A stretch of DNA of 60,000 bases from Polytrichum commune (lineage: Eukaryota > Streptophyta > Polytrichopsida > Polytrichales > Polytrichaceae): NCBI GenBank assembly GCA_950295325.1, contig OX485808.1:30278527-30338526 (forward strand). Direction: 5' to 3'. Shown one piece after another: positions 1 to 11,497 of the stretch (position 1 is its first letter; each line of letters starts with the position of its first letter). The notes under the pieces were generated by a model that worked only from the letters and a program-made list of their open reading frames with translations, did no database searches and was not told the DNA's origin. The translations under genes and the position numbers were made by a program.

Positions 1-59
1 GGAGATTTCTAGCACAATCCCCACTTAACCTTGAAAAGAAGAACATACAATAAAGTCTC

Positions 60-510
60 TCAAAAGTTCATGTTTTGGTAGGCAATTTTGCCCCATTTTT
101 TATAATTAACAATTACATTTAAGAAGCGTTCAATCGAGGTTGGAACCCCTCATTTTGGTGAATCGAAGTGGAGGTCAAGTTGATTGGCATGTTTGTTTTC
201 CATGTTCCTTATTTCATATAATTAACTACTAATTGTTCATAAGTTTCGCACATTGCTCATAAGTCACCACTCATCTCTTAGCATCCTTTCGTATTTGACG
301 TTGAACAAGGGATTGTTATGTAAAAGTGAACACCTTGTCAAATAGTTGAGGTGTTTGACTTTTGCAAAAGGCAACCCCATAATTTTTCCGACAAGATGTT
401 TGCTAAGAAATTCACTTTTACATAACCATCCCTTGGCCAAAGTCAAACACCTCCACTTCATTTCACCAAAATTGGAGGTTCCAACACCAATTGAACACTC
501 CATAAACATC
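60..510. repeat. Imperfect inverted-repeat (MITE-like) segment, copy 1
   Basis: Arms at about 131-180 and 445-493 are imperfect reverse complements, both with a core reading 'ttggaac...attttggtga...gaagtggagg'. A second pair is nested inside, with 'gaggtgtttgac' at 349 answered by 'gtcaaacacctcc' near 441. The left part, from 'catgttttggtagg' at about 70, recurs at 35640-35840, so this is a dispersed family. I saw no clear target duplication and no coding capacity, so the family assignment is open. Confidence 0.45.
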
Positions 511-675
511 ATAAATTCTCAAAAGTGCTAATATTTGCCATTTACTCGAGGGGAGGACATTCAATTTATCCCCAGCTCTAGCCACAGATGTGTCCTCACC
601 TTGCCGAGCGTGTGTTGTGTGCCAAGACCTACGAAATGTATCATCGTGACTAAGTGCTCCATCCAAGTGAAGGTT

Positions 676-921
676 GGCCGGGGATTCGTGGCACTCACTT
701 AAAATCATCCGTGCGGATGAAAAAAACACAGGAATCATCTAAATGGCTATTTTTGGGCAATTTGATTCCGGAAATAGAGTCAAAGGCCCCGAATTAGTCT
801 AGTGTCGTCACATTCGAATGAATCGGCCCTCAACCCCATAGGGGGGCTTTTTTTATTGGAGCCACTTCATCCACGATATCTTGGATGGATGATTTTAAGT
901 GAGTGCCACGAATCCCCAGCC
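676..921. repeat. 35-bp inverted repeat pair (676-710 / 887-921)
   Basis: The 35 bp at 676-710 (containing 'ggggattcgtggcactcac') reappear as a nearly perfect reverse complement at 887-921. A third copy in plus orientation lies at 58884-58917. The 246-bp unit could be a small terminal-inverted-repeat element, or two inverted copies of a short repeat. No ORF is supported inside. Confidence 0.5.
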
Positions 922-999
922 GTGAAGGCTCAGTGTTTGCAGGCACTTTGTACGATTTCAACATCAGGTCAATACAATGTTCTGGCCTCTCACATGTGA

Positions 1000-1225
1000 G
1001 CCAGCTCCCCTCAATCCAGATCAGAAAGGATTTATACTAAAGGATCAAGCAAACCAGTTCAACTACTAGTTTACTTTCTGCTAAGTGTTGAGGTGGGAAC
1101 ACTGCTGAGGCGATTGCAAGAAGATTTCTCTGAAATTGAGATGAGTCTATGTCAAGAGGTACTACCCTTGTATGCATACTGTACAAGAGTTACCTTTTAT
1201 GGAGTGTCTTGCATACATTTTGAGG
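1000..1225 (+). other. Gene-like sequence, left half, split by the foldback element
   Basis: This stretch and 2796-3110 become continuous when the foldback element and one copy of its 9-bp target duplication are removed. It is unlike the surrounding AT-rich DNA and reads like exon or transcript sequence: short open stretches, for example around 'cttgcatacattttgaggga' before the junction, continue past it. No frame is open for long and I recognise no protein family. It may be a decayed host gene or a captured gene fragment. Confidence 0.3.
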
Positions 1226-1234
1226 GATATTCCA
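1226..1234 (+). repeat. 9-bp target-site duplication, left copy
   Basis: The sequence gatattcca lies immediately before the left terminus of the foldback element and is repeated exactly at 2787-2795 after its right terminus. Nine bases is the length typical of Mutator-like (MULE) insertions. Confidence 0.85.
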
Positions 1235-2786
1235 GGCTAGGGTGAACCAACTCCCACACTCGTACCTTCGGGGGATGAAGGCCTCGCGGATGACACTGAA
1301 AACGTCATCCTTCTTTATGGGAAAGCCCTCCTTTAGAAAGCCTATCTTTATGGCATGGGAAATATAGGGAGGACGTTAAGTACCCCCCCCCCCACGAACT
1401 TTTCGGGGGGAATATTATGTCAGGGGCAGCCCCCCCGACATTTTTTCTGCACCCGACCGAAAACTGCTGCCCGCCCGCCCGATTTCGAAAAAACTAGTGT
1501 ACTTGCATTTTTGAAGGCCACTTGTCCACAAATCCCATATTGAGTGCACTTCATTTTCAAGGTCTCAAGTCCAATATATATGTTCACTTCCATTGAGTAA
1601 ATAAGCAATTGACTAGATTTCATTTTCAAAGTGAAACCGTCAATAAAGCATGCAATCAACTTGGAAGTCAAAAACATTACAAAATCCTCATTAATACTGA
1701 GGTTATAATTTTTGTCACTTACAATTGAAAGGGACCTTGTCATTCTAAAATGAAACTAAAATTCATGATTTATTTATTTTATTTTTAATATTTTAATATA
1801 ATATAGTTAATACCTTCTACTATCACAAAGTTTCCATATGCATTTAAACTAGTTAAGTAAGATTGAATGCAACTAAGTCTAATATATTTTGATTAATCCT
1901 AATTAAACCCAATTAAATCAGAAAATATGCTTACCAAATTAATCATAAATTATATTTACTGGAGTTAATTCCATTTAAATCATGACTAATTCCAGTAAGT
2001 ACACTTTATAATTAATTAGGTTTAATTAATTTGGTACGCATATTTTCTGATTTAATTGGGCTTGAATACGATTCATTAGGATTAACCAGAAATTATTAGA
2101 CTTAGTTGCATTCAATCTTACTTTACTAGTTTAAATGCGTATGAAAACTTTGTGATTGTAGAAGGTATTAAATATATAATATATAATATATAAAATATAT
2201 ATTTAAATATAATACTAGAATACATTATATTATATTAAAATAAAAATAAATAAGTCCTAAATTTTAGTTTCATTTTAGAATGACAAGGTCCCTTTCAATT
2301 GTAAGTGACAAAAATTATAAAATCAGTATTAATGAGGATTTTGTAATGTTTTTGACTTCCAAGTTAATTGCATGCTTTATTGACGGTTTCACATTGAAAA
2401 TGAAATCTAGTCAATTGTTTATTTACTCAATGGAAGTGAACATATATATTGGATTTGAGACCTTGAAAATGAAGTGCACTCAATATGGGATTTGTGGACA
2501 AGTAGCCTTCAAAAATGCAAGTACACTAGTTTTTTCAAAATCGGGCGGGCGGGCAGCAGTTTTCGGTCGGGTGCAGAAAAAATGTCGGGGGGCTGCCCCT
2601 GACAGAATATTCCCCCCGAAAAGTTCGTGGGGGGGGGGTACTTAACGTCCTCCCTATATTTCCCATGCCATAAAGATAGGCTTTCTAAAGGAGGGCTTTC
2701 CCATAAAGAAGGATGACGTTTTCAGTGTCATCCGCGAGGCCTTCATCCCCCGAAGGTACGAGTGTGGGAGTTGGTTCACCCTAGCC
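1235..2786. mobile_element. Foldback (long-TIR) Mutator-like element, non-autonomous
   Basis: The 1,552-bp element is almost wholly a palindrome. It starts ggctagggtgaacc and ends with the exact reverse complement, and the arms (about 1235-1975 and 1985-2786) stay complementary to a centre near 1980 with practically no loop. It is flanked by the 9-bp duplication gatattcca. Each arm has a GC-rich outer part with a C or G homopolymer (11 C near 1382) and an AT-rich inner part; the right arm carries an extra AT-rich expansion near 2161-2230. The same small ORF appears outward-in on both arms (1420-1743 minus, 2280-2645 plus) only because the arms mirror each other, so I do not call it a gene. 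No transposase is present, so mobilisation would be in trans. A 9-bp duplication with long TIRs fits a TIR-MULE; other foldback families are possible. Confidence 0.82.
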
Positions 2787-2795
2787 GATATTCCA
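2787..2795 (+). repeat. 9-bp target-site duplication, right copy
   Basis: Exact second copy of gatattcca, directly after the right terminus (...ctagcc) of the foldback element. Confidence 0.85.
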
Positions 2796-3110
2796 GGGGT
2801 GGTCTTTCTTTGAGCAGCAATCTGTCTTGCTATCGGTTCTACCTCAGTACTGCAAGTTCCAAATATATAGCAATGGCTCATGCGGACCAGATCTTATTTT
2901 TTAGACTATGATTGATCAGTGTGGGTTAAGAGTTTGGCAATTCAGTGGATGGCTTTCTGCAGGTATGGCCCAGCAACTGGATGATTGATGCCATCCTAAG
3001 AGAGGCTTTAAAGGATTGTATGTGGCCGAATTTGCTAAGAGTGGAGTTACTGAAGGAAATTAACACTGGTTACACAGCATTGCCCAAACAGCTGTGATGT
3101 CCTCCGAGAC
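2796..3110 (+). other. Gene-like sequence, right half, after the foldback element
   Basis: Continuation of the interrupted sequence at 1000-1225. It is mixed in composition and less AT-rich than its surroundings, with short open stretches but no long frame and no recognisable domain. Confidence 0.3.
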
Positions 3111-5215
3111 ATGGTGCAACTTTTGGTATTTCATAATGAGCTGTAGAGTAGTCCTAGAAACACGCTCCAAAATTCTTCTGTATCGATCTCAGGAGACACT
3201 GCAGTGGCGATCTATCCGCCCGAACTCACTTAGCCTTCCCGAAAGGAATTATTCATAAGTGGCGTATTCACGACACTGGTGAAGTACACTTCAAGTGAAA
3301 AAGAAACAAGAGATCGTTCCCATGGTTAAGGCATGCATTGCGACGGAGGCCTTCAAGCTTAAAGCATTTACGGTTGATAATGTTGTATTTAAAAATCACG
3401 GACATAAGTTCATAAAATCTTTTCTTATATGTGGTTTATGATATCCTGAAGCTTAAGCAATCTAATTCTACAATGTTTCTTTCAAGATTATAAGTATACG
3501 TAAACGAGCGCAAAAATAAAGTAACACCATAATTCGCACCGGTGACAATATTGGAGTCCTCTTTCATTCGTTTCTTCATGTCATCTCATCTTCTAAACAT
3601 GTTAAAATAACTTATAGTTTTGTAGGGTTTCAGAATTGTCTAGGGTTTAGGGTTTGGCTAGAGTATTAAAGTTAAGAGATAATGTGGTTATTTAAATTTC
3701 ATTTGATGTTATATGTCACAAAGATTGCTTATTATGAGAAAAAACATTTGGATAAGGATGGTCAACCAATTCATGGTAATCACGATCCTTACTCCAAAGG
3801 GAGATTGACATTGCAAGCGCCTGAATAGTCAAAGGGGTTGATGAAGAGGAATGTGCTAATATTGCAACTGCCATGATTGTTGATGGAGAGGAATGTGCTA
3901 ATATCTTGGGAATGCAATCTCCTTAATAGTTTCATCCTTAGGTATGATCTCTCTTCAGTCAATTTGTACACGATAGCAAAGTTTTTTTCAAGTATGTGAA
4001 GGCCCTTGCATGCCATGTACTTGTGATTCTTGGCATCAAAGGGTTGATGTTATTGTCACAAAGTAGGACACCCATGTGTAACAACCCCAGATGGGGCTTG
4101 AGCATGGCCAACGAGTCCTTGCTTAAATGTGTACGTGCATGTGCATATTTATTCATAGAGCATTGTTTCTTTTGTTTTGAGGTTGCATTTTGGTCAATGA
4201 TCCAAACCTTCCTTGATCCCGCTTGTCAACTCTATACTTGGCAGTCCAAGACATGGCCACAAAAAGCCTTATTTTGTATGGGGGGAGGGACATGTGTTTT
4301 GCCATGCGTGAAGGAAGGTCATTAAGATTGACAAAGGACATGACGTGCGTATGGAGGGCATACATTGCATAGGGAGGAACAAATCTATAATGGTTAAGTC
4401 CAAACAAAATGTGATAGTTGTCCTTACTCATTGTGTTGTAATTGAACCAAAGCCATATAATGGAAGAATGAAATGTGCAAATTAACAACATGAGTTGTCC
4501 TTGTAGACAACTTTGTGGCCGTATTTGCAACAACTTGCGTCATCCCTTGATGTGCACAAGGAAATAACCACGAGCTCACTTGCATGTCTAGCATGGCATG
4601 AGTGTATTGGTATTGGACATGTGGATGTTTGACTAGCTATGCTTTGAGCACAACTTGTGGGCGCAACATGGTGTGTGTTAGGCAATTGTGATTGCATGTT
4701 ACATGTTTTATGGGTTGAGGTGCATGTATGTTGATTTGTGTGTGGTAAGCAGGATGTTTGGTGGACATTTTAGCTACAACAGTGCCCGCATACGCAGTGA
4801 AGACGAGAGGACAAACAATTGGGTGTAAGGCTACCAAGTAATGCAAGAAAAATAAGGTGAGAGAGAGCACAAGCACAACCAATAGCACAAAGGAGGAAGG
4901 AGAGAGCAAGAAACCAATTGTAACACCATTGAAGGATATAAAAAAATTATGTAGGATGTTACGGCTGAAGATGCACGGAAAGGAATCACTCCAAATGTGG
5001 CACAAAACAAACAATAGGGTTGCAACTTTTGCTAGCGACCCTTAATACATTTTTACTGCTTTACAACTCTAGCAAGTGTCATGAGCATTAACTTGCACAT
5101 CCCACACATGTGCATGGTTAGCTCCCCATACCTTGGACCTTCAAGCTCATAAATCAACCCTCCTACACATGCATTTGGGACGCTCCCTTAAATAGGTAGC
5201 CAATAATTAGTTATA
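3111..5215. other. No gene seen
   Basis: Only short, overlapping ORFs of up to about 126 codons occur on both strands, without family signatures. 'gggtttagggttt' near 3645 is a two-unit telomere-like (telo-box) string, too short to be a telomeric array. The segment 4770-5040 has a lysine-rich open stretch on the plus strand that I cannot assign. Confidence 0.5.
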
Positions 5216-5653
5216 GACTTCCATACATGGAAGTCATGGGGAGGTCACTTCATTGTCAAGTTGACACCACGTACGGACAAAGTTTGCTACCCCTATATTA
5301 CATGCCATATATAATTTTAAAATTTATGATATTTATTCTACATATACATAACCATTGATAGTATCTTTTTGAAATTTTTTTGAAATTTTTAGTCATCTTT
5401 ATTTTTTCTAATAATTTTTTTAGTTCAATTCTGTGTCATTCTAGTTAGAAACGGTATGTTTTATGAAAAAAACAAATCATCAAATTTAGGTACCACTTTT
5501 AACTATGTCATAGGTACTGTGTATATCTACTCATGAAAAAAAATTGATAAAATTTTGACCCATTTTGGTGGTGCAACTTACCAAAAGAAAATTTTTTTTG
5601 GTCGCATGTGGTTTTCAACTTGACAATGGAGTAACCCCCCCGTGATGGAAGTC
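5216..5653. mobile_element. MITE-like element with ~50-bp terminal inverted repeats
   Basis: Both ends begin gacttccat inward and share 'ccattgtcaagttg' (5216-5270 against the complement of 5608-5653, with one change). The 438-bp interior is very AT-rich and non-coding. I could not identify a clean target duplication, so superfamily is unassigned. The left arm has a small extra palindrome (ttccatacatggaa). Confidence 0.55.
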
Positions 5654-6342
5654 CACCCTTGAGTCATCATCGCGTTGCAAGATTAACACTACAACAACTT
5701 ACGGTATACTTGGCAACTATGCCCCCACGTTGGAGCAACGCTCGTGAAGGCCATGCCTTTTTGCCTCGGGTGGGGTCGGTTGGTAATGTTGCCTCACTCA
5801 TATTAGACTCTAGGACTTGGGACAAGGCCCCTACCCCACCGTCAAGGAACATTTTGTCTCTCTCCTAAGAGTTGGGGCCAAGTAGACATTTTCCCTTAGC
5901 CACTGGCATTGGAGTCCCCCAACAGCTTCAAGCATGCCTAACTTTGTTTTGTGATCATTGATTTTATCAAGCAACCACTTCATTGATATTAACTTTTTGC
6001 GTAGATGCTAATAGACTCCTCACTTGCCCCATTCATGTTAGTATTGAGGGATTTATGGCTATTCTAATCTCGGCAATCTTGCGTGCTACTCCCATGTCAC
6101 TGTTGTCCCAGTGCGCTCTCCCTAGGCGGCACCCCACTCAAATTGCCATATCTCCTAGCTCACACCTCCAATTGGGGAGGTCTTGAGCATTCTAGAATTT
6201 GGATGCCATAAGCTACTCAATGCTCATGGCCCTACCCTTGTGACTCCTAGTCTTTGTTCTCAATGCCCGGGGCCCTCACTCACACTAGGACCACTCGGGC
6301 CCTCTCACTTATGGCACCACAAGTCATGGGTGTCACTCCAGG
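5654..6342. other. No gene seen
   Basis: Mixed-composition sequence with short ORFs only (up to 69 codons). It is the left flank of the Gypsy element and is continuous with 13477 onward if that element is removed. Confidence 0.5.
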
Positions 6343-6347
6343 GTCCC
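6343..6347 (+). repeat. 5-bp target-site duplication of LTR element, left
   Basis: gtccc directly precedes the LTR and is repeated at 13472-13476 directly after the other LTR. Five bases is the usual duplication for Gypsy integrases. Confidence 0.8.
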
Positions 6348-6702
6348 TGTAACGTACCTTGCTAATCTTTCATGAAAACAATTATTTATTACATAAGCTC
6401 ACCTCCCAACCTAGAGACACACCATAAAACATAATGTGTGTTCTCTTTCCCCCGAGCCATATTTATACATAGTATCTATAAGATACTTTTAGAAGATTCA
6501 AGTCTTTCTATACATAGACTGAAGTCTCCTTGTCTATATTCTTAAATCACTTTCTCTTTTTCTTTCCATAGATAAGAATCATTCAACTTCTCTTCCTTCT
6601 CGTCCTTCGATTTCTCATTCATCCACGCTTTCTAGTCTTGACCGTTCATCCCTGCAATTCATTTCCATCCTCAACAATACGTTTCCCAATTAGTCCATTA
6701 TA
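6348..6702 (-). repeat. 3' LTR of the chromovirus
   Basis: 355 bp, matching 13117-13471 except for two C/T differences ('agattcaag' here against 'agatccaag', and 'attcaactt' against 'atccaactt'). In sense orientation the LTR runs TATAATGG...GTTACA, so its 5' dinucleotide is TA rather than the usual TG. The boundaries are fixed by the flanking gtccc duplication. Confidence 0.92.
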
Positions 6703-6715
6703 TTCTTCCCCTCTC
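6703..6715 (-). promoter_or_regulatory. Polypurine tract
   Basis: Read on the minus strand this is gagaggggaagaa, purine-only and immediately upstream of the 3' LTR. That is where plus-strand DNA synthesis would be primed. Confidence 0.75.
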
Positions 6716-7205
6716 AAATTAAGTCATTGTCCGCAATGACAAAATTTGGGTAAGTTTCCCTGAACTCATTTTCTAACTCCCACGATGCCTCATCTTCAGG
6801 ATAATCTTTCCACTTAATAAGAAATCTCCTGAATGACCTATTCATGAGGTGTTGCAAATCAACCTGTAAAATTCTTTCAAGTTCAGCCAACATCTCCCCC
6901 TCAGGAACTACTTGAGGTAAATCTGGAAGCACATGATTGGGATCAAATACGTATTTTCTTAACAGACTTACATGAAACACATTATGAATTTTCCAATCCT
7001 TGGGTAAGTCTAACGCATACGCCACTTGACCAACTCTCTTAAGAATTTGAAACGGACCACAAAATCTAGGAGATAATTTTCTAGACCTTCCAAGTTTTAA
7101 TCCAGAGCGTTTAGGCGTGACTATCAAAAATACTTTCTCCCCAACTTCAAACTCTCTTACACTCCTTCTTTGATCAGCATAGAATTTAGATCTCTCTTGT
7201 GCACC
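6714..7205 (-). pseudogene. Chromovirus pol C-terminus with chromodomain
   Basis: This segment is open in the same reading sense after the stop that ends the integrase ORF near 7206. It carries the Gypsy post-integrase region (motif KLSPRFCGPFQIL, then HNVFHVSLLRKY) and a C-terminal chromodomain (ERILQVD...FLIKWKDY...ASWE). Chromodomains guide integration towards modified heterochromatin in this clade. The first M-started ORF is 137 residues (6714-7127), but homology extends upstream to the stop, so this was one polyprotein broken by a nonsense change. Confidence 0.82.
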
Positions 7206-8357
7206 TTACATACATTGCTTAGCGCATTCCAATATACTATGCATTTCTTGAATCATTTGATTCAAACTTTCAATTTTAGAGTTAGGAGTTGCTAAAGTGA
7301 TTGGAGTTCTACATTCTTGACCATATAAAGCATAAAATGGACTCATCCCTATGCTACTATGCTCTCGTTGATTATAAGCAAATTGTATCAAATACAACCA
7401 CTTATCCCAAGATTGTTGTCTTTTACCAACATACATTCGAAGCATGTCTTCGAGACTCCTATTGGTTCTCTCAGTCTGTCCATCTGTTTCTGGATGATAT
7501 GCCGAACTCATACTAATCTTGGTGCCACATAATTTGAACAAAGATTTCCAAAATTCACTCACGAATTTTCTATCTCTGTCACAAATTATCTCTCGCGGCA
7601 ACCCATAATTCACAAATATCTCTTTGAGAAACAATTCAGCTACTCCCGAAGCTGTCACATTTGTAGTTGTAGGTATAAATCGAGCCACCTTAGTTAGTCT
7701 ATCAACAACCACAAAAATGCTATCAAAGCCCTTGTGAGTCCTAGGAAGATCCACAATGAAATCCATAGAAATAGACTCCCACTTTCTATTAGGCACTGAT
7801 AGTGGTTGTAACAACCCTGGATGTTTTACTTGCTCCACTTTGTTCGTTTGACAAAACAAACACCTCTCGACATGATCTTTCACATCTTTTTTCATTCCTG
7901 GCCAAAAATAATATTTCTTTACTGCCGTGTATGTTTTCTGAAACCCTGGATGACCTGAGATAGGAATATTGTGACAATCATAGATAATAGTTTTCCTATA
8001 ATCTCCCACCTCAGGAACACAAATTCTAGACTTATAATATAGAATATCCGCATCCAAAGTATAGGCAGAAAACTTATCACTTTCCGCTTGAGTTCTAGAT
8101 TCTTTCAACAAACTCTCAAAAGGAATAGAGAAGAACACATCATCCCTATAACGTCCTTTGATTTTATCAAGTATAGTGTCTTTCACTAAAGACACTGCAT
8201 TTGAAAAGGGTCTACGTGACAAAGAATCTGCTACCACATTTTCTTTTCCTTTCACGTATTGAATTTCAAAATTAAATTCTTGCATTAACTCCATCCACCG
8301 ACTTTGTCTACGATTTAGATTAGATTGGGTAGTCAAATATCGTAATGGGGGCTGCAA
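7206..8357 (-). pseudogene. RNase H remnant and integrase
   Basis: The 383-codon ORF begins in the last part of RNase H ([10 protein letters not shown]...ADSLSRR). The integrase follows: an HHCC zinc-binding domain (H-N-I-P-I-S-G-H and CLFC), then the catalytic triad with Asp in SMDFIVDLP, Asp in ICDRD, and Glu in TDGQTE exactly 35 residues later (D,D35E). The catalytic residues look intact. The ORF ends at a TAA after AKQCM, where family members normally continue. The start codon is an artefact of the upstream deletion. Confidence 0.9.
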
Positions 8358-9430
8358 TCTTGGTAAAATCCCTTACATATTTCCGCATGTAAGTAGCCAA
8401 CCCCAAAAAGCGTCTGACCTCAGTCTTATCCTTGGGCACAGGCCACCTAACCACCGTCTCGATCTTTTTAAGATCAACTGAGACACCTTCGTCAGACAAC
8501 ACATATCCAAGGTATTCAATCTGGGTGCGGAAAAATTGACATTTGCTCCTCTTAGCATACAATTTATGTCTTCTCAAAACATCAAACACCTTCGCAAGGT
8601 GTTCTTTATGTTCCTCCTCATTTTTGGAAAACACTAATATGTCATCCATGAAAACAAGGGTGAAGACCCCCAGAAATTCTCTGAATATGGTATTCATGAG
8701 ATTTATAAATGTGGCAAGTGCATTGGTAAGTCCAAAAGGCATTACCAAATATTCGTAGTGACCAAAACGACTATGAAAAGCTGTTTTTTCAATGTCACTC
8801 TCTTTTATTCTTATTTGATTATATCCGGTTTTCAAATCTATTTTTGAAAACATCTTAGCCCCACTCAATTGATCCACCAATTCATCAAATATGGGCAATG
8901 GATATTTGTTTTTAATGGTAGACTTACTGAGACCTCTATAATCCACACATAGCCTCAAACTACCATCTTTTTTCTTTTGAAATAATACAGGAGCACCCCA
9001 CGGAGATTTGCTAGGTCTAATGTAACCCTTCTTTAACAAATCTCTTAATTGAGTTTCCAACTCAATATTCTCTTTAAAAGAATGTCTATAAGGTGCCTTA
9101 GCTATCGGTGCCACACCGGGTACCAATTCAATAGCATGATCCACCTCTCTTTGAGGTGGCATTCCTGGCAACTCATCAGGAAAAATATCCTGATAATTTA
9201 CAAGAAATTCCTCAACATTTATTGGTTCTTTGCAATTTGATTCTAACTCATCTGAAACCTTACGAATATCAATTGCAAAGACTTCTTGTTTCTTTCTCAA
9301 ACACCTCTTCATTTGTGTAGCAGAAATGTGGTACAATTTTTTGGTCTCAGAATAGTCATTTTAGAATTTTGATAGGATGTGAATTCATATTGTCGCTCAA
9401 AATGTGAAATGGACGCTAAAGTAAGTCATT
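8345..9430 (-). pseudogene. Reverse transcriptase
   Basis: The frame is open from about 9430, although the first ATG-led ORF is 8320-9336. RT motifs in order: [49 protein letters not shown], and the catalytic box FMDD inside [11 protein letters not shown], followed by the LGY.VSDEGV thumb region and RRFLGLATY. The frame is lost at 'KIAAPI', where most of RNase H, normally over 100 residues, is deleted and joined out of frame to the tail at 8357. The catalytic Asp pair is intact. Confidence 0.92.
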
Positions 9431-11497
9431 AGTGACCAATTATCCGAAATGAGCTAAGGGTGAGACATTTAGTTCATATGAAACAGATCCCAATAGGAAG
9501 AGTCTTTTGGGCAGGGCAATAGACATGTGACCAAGTCGAAGAGCCTTATGAAATCTGGCCCCAAGAGACAAAAGAAGTTAACTTAGGGGATATAGAGGAG
9601 AAGAGGGGGAGGAGAACACAGTTCCTCTCGAGAAGAGAGCCTCTCTAGTCTTGGAATTTTTGGAGTGATTCCAGCTTGGGTGTGAAGCCCTTTTTGAATG
9701 TATATTTTACTTTACATAATATAATAAACGTGAAGCGATTTCATCATTTGAAAGTGTGAGGAGTAAATGTGTTGTGTTGGTGTTTGATGCGAATTGATTA
9801 TTTTGTACTTCCTTGGTTCGGGAAGAATTCAGATTGAATTTGTGATACCTTATTCCTGTGAAGGGAGTAAGTCCTTGTGTTGTTGGTCATAACTCTTGCG
9901 AAGTTGCTTGTGTGGATGTTTCTCTCAAGGGAATTGAGAGCATTTGATGGTGAGAATGTTGAATCTCTTCTGGGAAGGAAGAGATCTTTCCGGGTTCATC
10001 ACAGGGAATTGAATCCCATGAATTGTCTTTGACTTGGCTGTGGCGAACTGGAACTATCTGGTGTGAAGTCAGAGCAAGTGCCCAAGTAACAACTTCTCAC
10101 ATAATTCATGATTCCAATAGTTGCGTACGTTGTGAATTAAAACCAGTGAAAGGAAGATTGTACCTTTAAGAATACTCAGTCGAGTAGTTCAGGAAGGGGG
10201 GGGGGAATCCTAATCAGTTCATTATGCGTTTTAATCCTCGAGAAGGGATTGAGATCCTGGAAATAATGATCGGAGAGAACCAGTAGGTAGATACAGATGA
10301 TTCAGTGAATTTGAGAAATAACGAGTTGAAGTTCAAGACTGCAAAAGAATCACCGGACGCTCCAGAACTGGTGAGACTTGCAGATTCTCGGGACTCAGTC
10401 GATTGTGTCCGAAAATCTCCCCAATTATGGAGTAAGGTTGATCAACACAGCAATCCAAGGATTAAAGAAAGGAGGAACTTTAAGCTATGGAGTCTGCGGG
10501 ATTACGAAATTAATCTCGAAATATAAAGAAGGCGAAATCGATCGCCCTGCAAATTACCTTGGTGAAGCCGAAGCAACTGATCGTGAAGAGAGGCGGCGTA
10601 GGTGCAGCGAAAAGGTAGGCCCCTTTAACCCATATGGTTTGGGAGAGACTAGTAAGGCAAAGATATAAGGAAAAGGTGCCACCTCCAAGTCCGAGAACAA
10701 GACGCTGACTTGGTTATTGGTTACTAGTTACTAGCTACTTGTTACTGGTTACTGGTTACTCAGACTATGGCCCTACCTTTGAGACGTGACTTGATACTGG
10801 TGTTGGTGACTAGACTATGGCCGTGCCGTGCAGACTATGGTCCTACCAATTAGACGCTTTCGGTCCCGGTCCGGTTCAGTTCGCTTTGCTTAGACTCGTT
10901 CACTAGGTTCCCGTCACTCGTAATTAGACTTTTGCACGTTATAACAATTAATTCTAAGTTGTTAAAACTCCATTTGATTTTGATAAGTCTAATATGACTC
11001 AACAGTAATTCAACTTTGAGATATTGAAGCAAATCAATTAATTCATTTGATCAAGAGGTAGGAGAGTCATGTGTGTATGTGATGATTCCTAACATGTGGT
11101 ATGGCCTATAGTCCTTGGTTACTTATTTGAAGGGACTATGGTCACCTCAAGGAGTTCGTGCCTTGGGTTTCTGAGACTATGGCGTACCCAAATGTCTATG
11201 GCTGAGCTGTGACTTCCTGAATTGTAAAACACATTATAAGAGTGATGTTACTGACGAGAGAGGGTTGTAAGGGAGTGACTGATCAATTGCATGTACGGCT
11301 GTGAGTGACCCCCAACCTTAATTAAATCAATTCTAAAACTCACTCTAGAAGTCTTTTTCCCTGTGTTTGTTGTCCTAAATTCACCTTAATTCCCTTGTAA
11401 TCTATCAATTGACTTAATAGTGATCCCTAGATGTAACCCCTGACACTCATTTGGTCTTCCCTGTGTGGTTTTCTTAATTGGAACCCAATCTAAAAAC
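9431..11497. other. 2-kb non-coding block between protease and RT
   Basis: Nothing here encodes Gypsy protein, although the flanks (protease to 11498, RT linker from 9430) should be nearly adjacent. It is probably a nested insertion or recombined sequence. Features: purine-rich stretch near 9600, a poly-G run at 10197, a tandem TGGTTAC-like array at about 10715-10760, and the octamer GACTATGG at 10763, 10813, 10833, 11134 and 11175. I could not find clean terminal repeats or a target duplication. Confidence 0.5.

Noticed and set aside
1420-2645. Mirror-image 107- and 121-codon ORFs
   Set aside because: They exist because the element is a palindrome; there is no codon evidence and no family.
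3640-3660. Telomere-like 'agggtttagggttt'
   Set aside because: Only two units; common as a telo-box and not an interstitial telomere. The same short string occurs near 32723.
3996-4533. Overlapping 109- and 126-codon ORFs on opposite strands
   Set aside because: No domain signature, no start context and equal openness on both strands.
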